Source of the DNA: Hyphomicrobiales bacterium
GTDB taxonomy: Bacteria > Pseudomonadota > Alphaproteobacteria > Rhizobiales > Beijerinckiaceae
Reading direction: 5' to 3'
Length of the DNA stretch: 10,206 bases
NCBI GenBank assembly: GCA_015655535.1
Contig: JAATEW010000394.1
Location: 1 to 10,206 of the forward strand
Shown: positions 1-5,444 of the stretch, piece by piece
How the letters are laid out: the number at the start of each line of letters is the position of its first letter
How positions within the stretch are numbered: the stretch's first letter is position 1
Notes under the pieces: model-generated
Told to the model about the DNA's origin: nothing
The model's input: the letters and a program-made list of their open reading frames with translations, nothing else
Database searches by the model: none
Program-made: the position numbers and the translations under genes

Positions 1-38
1 TCTGATCCGAAAAGTCTGCAACTTTTCGGGATGATGCT
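1..38. repeat. Palindromic intergenic element, copy 1 (3' of yidC)
   Basis: A 9-bp perfect inverted repeat, CCGAAAAGT (7-15) and ACTTTTCGG (21-29), with a 5-base loop. It lies directly after the yidC stop codon (39-41). Read on the minus strand, the stop is followed at once by AGCATCATCCCGAAAAGT. The same layout recurs after rnpA and prs. It resembles a palindrome family I recall as common between genes of Rhizobiales. The RNA hairpin could protect or end the yidC transcript, but there is no clear U-tract within the window. The left edge of the window lies in this element, so the copy may be cut; a contig that breaks in a repeat would look like this. Confidence 0.7.
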
Positions 39-1856
39 CTACGTCACCACCTTCTTGCGGAACATGCCCGCCAGATTGTCCCATAGCTCCACTTTCACGC
101 CGGCTTTGCGCATGATGAAAGTCTGCTGCAGGACGGAGAGCGTGTTGTTCCAGGTCCAGTAGATCACAAGACCCGATGGGAACGTGCCCAGCATGAAGGT
201 GAAGATCACCGGCATCCAGGTGAACATCTGCCGCTGAACCGGATCCGGCGGTTCCGGATTCATCTTCATCTGCACGAACATCGAAACGCCCATGATGAGC
301 GGCCAGATGCCGATCGCGAGAAAATGACCGATGAGCGGCAGCGTCGTCGGATCGTAAGGCAGCAGCCCGAAGAGATTGAAGACATTCGTCGGGTCCGGCT
401 GCGACAGATCCTTGATCCAGCCGAAGAAGGGCGCCTGGCGCATCTCGATCGTGATGAACAGAACCTTGTAGAGCGCGAAGAACACCGGGATCTGAATGAG
501 CATCGGCAGACAACCGGCGACGGGATTGATCTTCTCCCGCTTGTAGAGCTCCATCGTCTCCTGCTGCTGCTTCACCTTGTCGTCGGCATAGCGCTCGCGG
601 ATGGCCACCATCTGCGGCTGCAGCGCTTTCATCTTGGCCATCGAGAGATAGCTGCGATTGGCGAGCGGAAAGAAGACCGCCTTGACGAGAACGGTGGCGA
701 TCAGGATCGCCACACCGAAGTTGCGGATGAAGGACAGGTGATAGATGAAATCGAGCAGGGCGAACATCGGCTTGGTGATGAAATAGAACCATCCCCAATC
801 GATCAGGAGGTCGAACTTCTTGATGCCGAGATCGTCTTTGTAAGTGTCGAGCGTCTGGGATTCCTTGGCGCCGGCGAAGACGCGGGTCATGACCGTGGCC
901 GAAGCGCCGGGCGCGACGGTTTGGGCCGGCACCAGCGCATCGGTCTGATAGCTCTTCGCCACCGTGCCATTTGCCGAGAAGCGGCCTTCGAAAGGCTCCT
1001 TCTGATCGGGCACGATCACGGCCGCCCAATATTTATCGGTAAAGCCGAGCCAGCCGCCGACCCCGCTCAAGGACTTTTGCGCACGGGTTTCCTTCTCGAT
1101 CCCGTCATAGGTCAGTTCCTGCACGCCTGAGTCGCCGATGACGCCGACCATGCCTTCATGCAGAACGGAATAGCCCGACGTCTGCGGCTTGCCGTGCCGC
1201 GAGACGAGCGCGTAGGCGTTGAGCGTCACCGGCTCGCCGGTCTGGTTCTCGACCGTGTCCGTCACCGTGAACATGTAGCGGTCGTCGACTGCGATCGTGC
1301 GGTGAAAGACGAGACCTTGCTGATTGTCATAGGTGAGCGTCAGAGGCTTGGCCTCGGAGAGCAGGTCGCCGTCGGCGGTCCAGAGCGTGTCGAATCGCGG
1401 AAGCGCCTTGCCGCCGCCGACAAATCCAAGTTCGGCATAGAAGGGCGACGGGCCGCCGGACGGCGACAGCAAAGTGATGATCGGGCTATTGGGATCGGTC
1501 GTCTCGCGATAGGCCTTCAGCGAAACGTCGTCGATCCGCGCGCCCTTGAGCGCGATCGAGCCGAAGAGGCTTTTCGAGTCGAGCTTGACCCGTGGGCTCG
1601 CGGCAAGCGCTTCGGCGCGCGTCAATTGAGCGCCAAGCGCGGGCGCGCTGGGCGTCACACCGCCTTGCGGCGGCGCGGTCGGGCTTGGAGCGGGTATGGC
1701 ATCCGGCGATCCCGGCGCCGTGGCGGGTTTCGCGAGTTCCGCCTGCGTCTGACGGGTCTTTTCGAACTGCGGCTGGGCGAAGAAATATTGCCATCCGACG
1801 ATCACGAGAATCGACAAGGCGATCGCCAGGAAGAAATTCCGATTGTCCTGCGTCAT
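39..1856 (-). CDS. yidC: Membrane protein insertase YidC
   Basis: YidC inserts and folds inner-membrane proteins, alone or with SecYEG. The 605 residues show the Gram-negative layout. An N-terminal membrane anchor lies at about 7-27. An Ala/Pro-rich linker covers about 40-75. A periplasmic P1 beta-domain covers about 85-345. The conserved insertase core covers about 355-585, with membrane segments near 357-373, 378-398, 447-468, 510-530 and 545-575. The cytosolic basic loop contains MAKMKALQPQM (406-416) and the next core segment NPVAGCLPMLIQIPVFFALY. The length is normal for alphaproteobacteria. The start is the family-typical MTQDNRNFF; the upstream AAGGA is about 15 bases away, so the ribosome site is weak. 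It is third in rpmH-rnpA-yidC, 110 bases after rnpA. yidD, often found between rnpA and yidC, is absent. Confidence 0.98.
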   Translation of the reverse strand: MTQDNRNFFLAIALSILVIVGWQYFFAQPQFEKTRQTQAELAKPATAPGSPDAIPAPSPTAPPQGGVTPSAPALGAQLTRAEALAASPRVKLDSKSLFGSIALKGARIDDVSLKAYRETTDPNSPIITLLSPSGGPSPFYAELGFVGGGKALPRFDTLWTADGDLLSEAKPLTLTYDNQQGLVFHRTIAVDDRYMFTVTDTVENQTGEPVTLNAYALVSRHGKPQTSGYSVLHEGMVGVIGDSGVQELTYDGIEKETRAQKSLSGVGGWLGFTDKYWAAVIVPDQKEPFEGRFSANGTVAKSYQTDALVPAQTVAPGASATVMTRVFAGAKESQTLDTYKDDLGIKKFDLLIDWGWFYFITKPMFALLDFIYHLSFIRNFGVAILIATVLVKAVFFPLANRSYLSMAKMKALQPQMVAIRERYADDKVKQQQETMELYKREKINPVAGCLPMLIQIPVFFALYKVLFITIEMRQAPFFGWIKDLSQPDPTNVFNLFGLLPYDPTTLPLIGHFLAIGIWPLIMGVSMFVQMKMNPEPPDPVQRQMFTWMPVIFTFMLGTFPSGLVIYWTWNNTLSVLQQTFIMRKAGVKVELWDNLAGMFRKKVVT

Positions 1857-1901
1857 GACGTTTGCGTCTGGTCCTTAAGGATGACTTTTTATGGAAATCG
1901 C

Positions 1902-1966
1902 GATCATGCCGTTTTACGCATGATCTTGTCCGAAAAGTCGAGCCGCCTTTTCGGGATCGTTGCTCT
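1902..1966. repeat. Palindromic intergenic element, copy 2 (between rnpA and yidC)
   Basis: Two hairpins in tandem. The first is CCGAAAAG (1930-1937) with CTTTTCGG (1947-1954), flanked by GATC at 1922-1925 and 1955-1958, so the palindrome continues outwards across a TTGT bulge. The second is GATCATGC (1902-1909) with GCATGATC (1918-1925), a perfect 8-bp stem with an 8-base loop. The element starts directly after the rnpA stop codon (1967-1969) and fills most of the gap to yidC. Inferred role: an mRNA 3' end or stabiliser that could uncouple rnpA from yidC expression. I see no long U-tract, so a strong intrinsic terminator is not certain. Confidence 0.75.
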
Positions 1967-2428
1967 TCACCGACAGCCTGGAGTGGTTTTGCGGCGCGCG
2001 GGTTTGCCCACGGATACCTGCTGCCGTCCCGGCCGCTGGATTTTGCGAATGGCATTCGCAAGATCGGCCCGCAAAGCTTGAAAATCCGCCGTAAGAGCTT
2101 CGGCTTTAGCCACGATCACATAATCACGGCCAGGGCAGGCCGAAAGGTCCGGGGAGAGCCGTAAAGCTTCCCTCAAGCGGCGTTTGATCCGGTTTCGCTG
2201 GACAGCGCCGCCGATACGCTTTGTCACAGTGATCCCGAAGCGCGCCGGTGCCGCCGTTTGAGCGGGCTCGGCCGCCTCGGTCAATACCGTGGCCTGAAGG
2301 GTGAAAGCCCGGGCATGAAACCGCTCGCCCTTGGCCGCCCGCAAAAAATCCGCCCGCCGCTTCAACCGCGCTACAGGCATGGATTTTTGAGGAATTTGGC
2401 GGTCGATGGCTTCGGGAAGCTCCCGCAT
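1967..2428 (-). CDS. rnpA: Ribonuclease P protein component RnpA
   Basis: RnpA is the small basic protein that binds the catalytic RNA of RNase P and helps it cut 5' leaders from precursor tRNA. The family motifs are clear: RLKRRADFLRA near the start (residues 21-31), FGITVTKRIGGAVQRNRIKRR at 64-84 containing the RNR signature (78-80), and RDYVIVAK at 101-108. The tail is basic. Two starts are possible. The ATG at 2426-2428 gives 153 residues and has AAGGG 12 bases and GGAAG 0 bases upstream. The ATG at 2378-2380 gives 137 residues (MPVARLKRR...), which fits family length better but has no visible Shine-Dalgarno sequence. I list the longer form; the choice is uncertain. The gene lies 62 bases after rpmH in the usual order. 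Confidence 0.95.
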   Translation of the reverse strand: MRELPEAIDRQIPQKSMPVARLKRRADFLRAAKGERFHARAFTLQATVLTEAAEPAQTAAPARFGITVTKRIGGAVQRNRIKRRLREALRLSPDLSACPGRDYVIVAKAEALTADFQALRADLANAIRKIQRPGRQQVSVGKPARRKTTPGCR

Positions 2429-2458
2429 CTTCCGTTCAGACCCTTAATGAAAAGAGGA

Positions 2459-2475
2459 AGCCGATGCGGGCGGCT
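2459..2475 (-). other. Small hairpin between rpmH and rnpA
   Basis: AGCCG (2459-2463) and CGGCT (2471-2475) form a 5-bp stem with a 7-base loop. On the minus strand it is followed by TCCTCTTTTC. It is weak and may only lower read-through or mark an RNA processing point between rpmH and rnpA. Confidence 0.25.
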
Positions 2476-2490
2476 GGGAATGCGATGGCT

Positions 2491-2625
2491 TTAAGCGGAA
2501 AGACGCTTGCGGCCCCGCGTACGCCGTGCCGCGATTATTTTGCGGCCGCCGACCGTTGCCATGCGGGCCCGAAAACCGTGCCGGCGCTTGCGCACGAGCT
2601 TGCTCGGCTGGTAAGTACGTTTCAC
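2491..2625 (-). CDS. rpmH: 50S ribosomal protein L34
   Basis: Found by reading the minus strand directly. The 44-residue product has the canonical L34 sequence: KRTYQPSKLVRKRRHGFRAR at the N-terminus, then MATVGGRKIIAARR, ending RGRKRLSA before TAA. It is a small, very basic protein of the large ribosomal subunit. The start is GTG at 2623-2625, since the codon before KRTYQPS must be this one. It has GGAG (2634-2637) 8 bases upstream on the minus strand. An ATG just upstream (2637-2639) is out of frame and gives only five residues, its TGA overlapping the GTG. It is the first gene of the rpmH-rnpA-yidC block, with a leader of roughly 115 bases from the proposed promoter that contains a hairpin. 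Confidence 0.97.
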   Translation of the reverse strand: MKRTYQPSKLVRKRRHGFRARMATVGGRKIIAARRTRGRKRLSA

Positions 2626-2640
2626 CTTAATTGCTCCATG

Positions 2641-2680
2641 TCGAAAACCCCGTCCGGCGTTTTCGCGCATGCGGCGGGGT
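2641..2680 (-). promoter_or_regulatory. Leader hairpin upstream of rpmH, terminator- or attenuator-like
   Basis: On the minus strand ACCCCG-CCG (2680 downwards) pairs with CGG-A-CGGGGT (ending 2647), with an inner GCG/CGC stem capped by CGAAAA. That gives about 12 base pairs with small bulges. CGGGGT runs straight into TTTCG, which resembles an intrinsic terminator with a short U-tract. It ends about 10 bases before the rpmH ribosome site. It could attenuate transcription into the rpmH operon or form a processing site. The function is inferred. Confidence 0.45.
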
Positions 2681-2747
2681 GGTCTTGCTTTAAGCCAGCC
2701 CGGTAAACCGGGGTCAAGCTGAAATAAGCGGGCTCGAAACCGGCTGC

Positions 2748-2776
2748 CTTATGCGGCAATATAGGCCGCAAGTCAA
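2748..2776 (-). promoter_or_regulatory. Likely rpmH operon promoter
   Basis: On the minus strand there is TTGACT (2776-2771), a 17-base spacer and CATAAG (2753-2748). The -35 box matches the alphaproteobacterial housekeeping TTGAC element; the -10 box is a partial match. Transcription would begin near 2741, about 115 bases before the rpmH GTG. A 6-bp inverted repeat, TGCGGC/GCCGCA (2752-2770), lies in the spacer. Confidence 0.5.
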
Positions 2777-2961
2777 CGAAGCCTTGCCAGACACGGATGC
2801 GGGACGCCTTGGATTTTTTGAGCAATATTCCAAGTTGAAACAAAAACTTAAAGCACGATCAGAATTGCATTCGAAGCGATGAGCCATTGCCGTCTTGGCC
2901 AAAACCGGCGGCCGCCGCGAAAACCAGGCTATTCCATAAAGTTAGAAAAGTTGTTAGCTCT

Positions 2962-2990
2962 TTGACTTGCAACAACGATTGCCCATAAAA
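2962..2990 (+). promoter_or_regulatory. Possible promoter of the hybrid kinase gene
   Basis: TTGACT (2962-2967), then 16-17 bases, then CATAAA or ATAAAA (2984-2990). It shares TTGACTTGC and ATTGCC(G)CATAA with the divergent rpmH promoter. Transcription would start near 2997, giving a leader of about 125 bases to the proposed ATT start and about 235 bases to the GTG start. Confidence 0.4.
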
Positions 2991-3110
2991 AAACGGCGCT
3001 TTCGGCGGAAACTGCCATAGCGGATAGTCGCTTCAGATCGCCTTTGAACGGCCTTTGCCGCCCGAGATCTTTGATCGGCACGAAAAGCTTGGCGAAAAAA
3101 GCTTGAATTC

Positions 3111-3125
3111 GAGGAGCTACCTATT
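3111..3125 (+). promoter_or_regulatory. Shine-Dalgarno site facing an in-frame ATT codon
   Basis: GAGGAG (3111-3116) stands 6 bases before ATT (3123-3125). The ATT is in frame with the kinase and 36 codons upstream of its first GTG (3231); no ATG, GTG or TTG occurs in frame between them, and no stop occurs. No ATG, GTG or TTG start in any frame lies at a suitable distance after the GAGGAG. The GTG at 3231 has no good ribosome site. This suggests that translation may begin at the rare AUU codon. Confidence 0.5.
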
Positions 3126-3230
3126 AACGAGACTGTCCTCACCTCCGTCGCCAATTCGCCTTCGGCGAAGGTCGACCCCGTTTCGCCAGCCGAGGCGAAC
3201 GGAGAGGCAAACAGTTGCGCCTTCCCGCGT

Positions 3231-5363
3231 GTGAGCTGGACCGAGGCCGATCGTCTTGCCGCGCTCGAGCGCTACAGGATTCTCGATACACCGCCGGAAT
3301 CCACGTTCGACGATATCGTCCGTCTCGTCGCGCAGATCTGCAAAACGCCGGTCGCGTTGTTTGGACTCTTTGCCGAGGGCCGCATTTGGTTCAAAGGCAA
3401 AGTCGGCTTCGAAATTCACGAAATGCCCATCGAGGAGTCGATCTGTTCGGCCACCATCGAACAAAAAGATATTTTCGTCATATCCGACCTTTCAAAAGAG
3501 TCCCGTTTCGCCAATCTGCCGGTTGTCGCGGGCCATCCGCATTTTCGTTTTTATGCCGGATGGCCCCTCATCACGGACGCGGGCTATCCGATCGGCACGC
3601 TTTGCACGCTCGACTACGTGCCCCGTACTCTCACCCCCGACGAAGCCTCCGCGATCAGGGCTCTCGGCCGGCAGATGATGGTGCAGCTCGAGTTACGCCG
3701 CGCGCTGGTCTGGCAAGAAAGCGACGTCGCGCAATTGCGCCGGACCGAAGAATTTCTGCGCAAGACCGAGGAATTCCGCCGCGAGCTCAACGCCACCCTG
3801 GAGCAGCAGATCGCCGAGCGCACGCGCGAACGCGATCGCATGTGGTTCTTGAGCCAGGACTTGCTGCTTGTCGCCCGCTTCGACGGGACCATCGTCGCGG
3901 CCAACCCGGCCTGGCACAAAACGCTCGGCTGGCGCGAAGAAGATCTTCTCGAACGCTCGGTTTTCGATTTCATCCATGCGGAGGATCGCACCGCCGCGCA
4001 GGAAGAGCACGACCAGATCCTACAAGGCCTGTCCGGCAAGCGCGTTCCGCTACGCCACCGTCATGCCAATGGCACACATCGCCTCTTGTCATGGACGAAT
4101 ATCGCAGATGACGGGTTCATTCATGCGATCGGCCGCGACATCACGCCCGAGCATGAAACCGCCCGGGCCTTGCAGCGCGCCGAAGAGGCTCTGCGCCAGT
4201 CGCAGAAAATGGAAGCCATCGGTCAATTGACCGGCGGCATCGCGCATGACTTCAACAATATCCTCACCGGCATCGTCGGTTCGCTCGAATTGATGCAAAG
4301 GCGCATCGCCGCCGGACGGACGGCGGAAATCGGCCGCTATGTGAATGCCGCGATCACCTCGGCCAATCGCGCCGCGGCGCTGACGCATCGGCTTCTCGCC
4401 TTCGCGCGACGCCAATCGCTCGATCCCAAACCAATCGACGTCAATCATCTTGTCGTGTCGATGGAGGATCTGCTCCGGCGCACGTTGGGCGAGAATATAG
4501 CGATTTCGACCGCGCTCGAACCGGCGCTGTGGCCGGCCTTCTCCGACGCCAATCAGCTCGAAAGCGCGCTTTTGAATCTCATCATCAATTCGCGCGACGC
4601 AATGCCCGAGGGCGGCAAGCTCACGATCATCACCCGCAATGCGGAATTGATCGGCTCCGGCACAAGCGACGATGAAGGTTTCTCGCCGGGCGACTATGTC
4701 GAGATTTCGATTGCCGACACCGGAACCGGCATGGCGCCGGAAGTGCTCGAAAAAGTCTTCGATCCTTTCTTCACGACAAAGCCGATCGGGCAGGGCACTG
4801 GCCTCGGCCTCTCGATGATCTATGGCTTCGTGCGCCAATCGAACGGCCATATCAGCGTCGACAGCATGGTCGGCCAAGGCACCGTGATTACGCTTTACCT
4901 GCCGCGCCATTATGAGACCGAAGACGAGATTCGCGGCAGCGCGGCCCCGACCGAAGCGCCGCGCGCGCAAACGGGCGAGACCGTGCTCGTGATCGAAGAC
5001 GAAGACGCCGTGCGCATGCTCGTCATCGAGGTCTTGGAGGAGCTCGGCTATACGGTTATGGAGGCCATAGACTCGAAAACCGCTCTGCCGATTTTCGAGA
5101 GCGATCAGCGCATCGATCTGCTCGTCACCGATGTCGGATTGCCGGGTTTGAACGGGCGTCAGCTCGCCGAGATCGCGCGCGAACAAAGGCCGGGTCTGAG
5201 GGTGCTTTTCATGACCGGCTATACGCAGGCAGCCGCCATGCGCGGTGGTTTCCTGGAAACCGGCATGGAAATGATCACGAAGCCATTCACGGTCGATGCG
5301 CTCGCGACCCGCGTCCGCGAAATGCTCTGCCGCGACGTCGCGACAGGCGATGCGGCTTCTTAG
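3231..5363 (+). CDS. GAF-PAS hybrid sensor histidine kinase with C-terminal receiver
   Basis: A cytosolic signalling kinase without membrane segments. Residues below count from the GTG at 3231. A GAF domain of the LAALERYRILDTPPE type covers 7-155. A Glu/Arg-rich coiled coil covers about 160-205, and a PAS domain about 206-308. The HisKA domain carries the phospho-acceptor H339 in GGIAHDFNN. The HATPase_c domain has the N-box N453 (NLIINSRDAM), G1 box DTGTG (496-500), F-box FDPFFTTK (510-517) and G2 box GTGLGLS (522-528). The receiver has acidic E589/D590, phospho-acceptor D634, T662 and K684. All catalytic residues are present. The final output is likely a phosphorelay through a separate Hpt or regulator, since none is encoded here. 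The ligand is unknown. The start may instead be an ATT at 3123 (746 residues), which has a far better ribosome site. The neighbours do not indicate a pathway. Confidence 0.93.
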   Translation: MSWTEADRLAALERYRILDTPPESTFDDIVRLVAQICKTPVALFGLFAEGRIWFKGKVGFEIHEMPIEESICSATIEQKDIFVISDLSKESRFANLPVVAGHPHFRFYAGWPLITDAGYPIGTLCTLDYVPRTLTPDEASAIRALGRQMMVQLELRRALVWQESDVAQLRRTEEFLRKTEEFRRELNATLEQQIAERTRERDRMWFLSQDLLLVARFDGTIVAANPAWHKTLGWREEDLLERSVFDFIHAEDRTAAQEEHDQILQGLSGKRVPLRHRHANGTHRLLSWTNIADDGFIHAIGRDITPEHETARALQRAEEALRQSQKMEAIGQLTGGIAHDFNNILTGIVGSLELMQRRIAAGRTAEIGRYVNAAITSANRAAALTHRLLAFARRQSLDPKPIDVNHLVVSMEDLLRRTLGENIAISTALEPALWPAFSDANQLESALLNLIINSRDAMPEGGKLTIITRNAELIGSGTSDDEGFSPGDYVEISIADTGTGMAPEVLEKVFDPFFTTKPIGQGTGLGLSMIYGFVRQSNGHISVDSMVGQGTVITLYLPRHYETEDEIRGSAAPTEAPRAQTGETVLVIEDEDAVRMLVIEVLEELGYTVMEAIDSKTALPIFESDQRIDLLVTDVGLPGLNGRQLAEIAREQRPGLRVLFMTGYTQAAAMRGGFLETGMEMITKPFTVDALATRVREMLCRDVATGDAAS

Positions 5364-5390
5364 GGCCTGACTTAATTACGCGTAGATTAA

Positions 5391-5440
5391 AACCCTCATC
5401 CAGAGGAGGGTCCGCGGGACCCGTCCCGTCTCGAAGGTCG
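5391..5440. repeat. Hairpin-rich convergent gap; degenerate intergenic repeat or terminator
   Basis: ACCCTC (5392-5397) pairs with GAGGGT (5406-5411), and CGGGAC (5415-5420) with GTCCCG (5423-5428), followed by TCTCGAAGG. The order CCTCATCC-AGAGGAGG-G/C hairpin-GTCTCGAAGG resembles from memory a second palindromic family of Rhizobiales (CCTCATCCTGAGGAG...GTCTCGAAGGATGAGG) whose right arm has decayed. It lies between the convergent 3' ends of the kinase and the L,D-transpeptidase and could serve as a two-way terminator, though it has no T-tract. Confidence 0.45.
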
Positions 5441-5444
5441 GCGC

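Larger units (their letters stand above)
2626..3122. other. Divergent intergenic region between rpmH and the hybrid kinase
   Basis: About 500 bases without a convincing gene. It holds the rpmH leader hairpin (2647-2680), a short stem CCCGG-TAAA-CCGGG (2699-2712), the rpmH promoter (2748-2776), an A/T-richer stretch (about 2810-2880), a rightward promoter (2962-2990), a near-tandem repeat CGAAAAGCTTG / CGAAAAAAGCTTG (3081-3091 and 3093-3105) and the Shine-Dalgarno site of the kinase. Short open frames here have no ribosome site or family features. I checked for tRNA-like arms and DnaA boxes and found none. Confidence 0.6.

Noticed and set aside
324..2081. Long plus-strand open frames across yidC and rnpA
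   Set aside because: They lie opposite clear yidC and rnpA sequence, are Arg-rich and have no ribosome site or motif.
2699..2770. Stem-loops and CGGGCTCGAAACCGG that could suggest a tRNA T-arm
   Set aside because: The stems do not pair as a T-arm with a 7-base loop and no acceptor, D or anticodon arm fits around it on either strand.
2622..2843. 73-codon minus-strand frame whose stop overlaps the rpmH GTG, a possible leader peptide
   Set aside because: There is no ribosome site. The frame covers the promoter -10 box and leader hairpin, and the sequence looks like chance coding.
4089..5186. Long open frame of 365 codons on the minus strand within the kinase gene
   Set aside because: It is antisense to well-matched HisKA, HATPase and receiver domains. 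The product is Arg/Asp/His-rich without family features, as expected from GC-rich codon bias.
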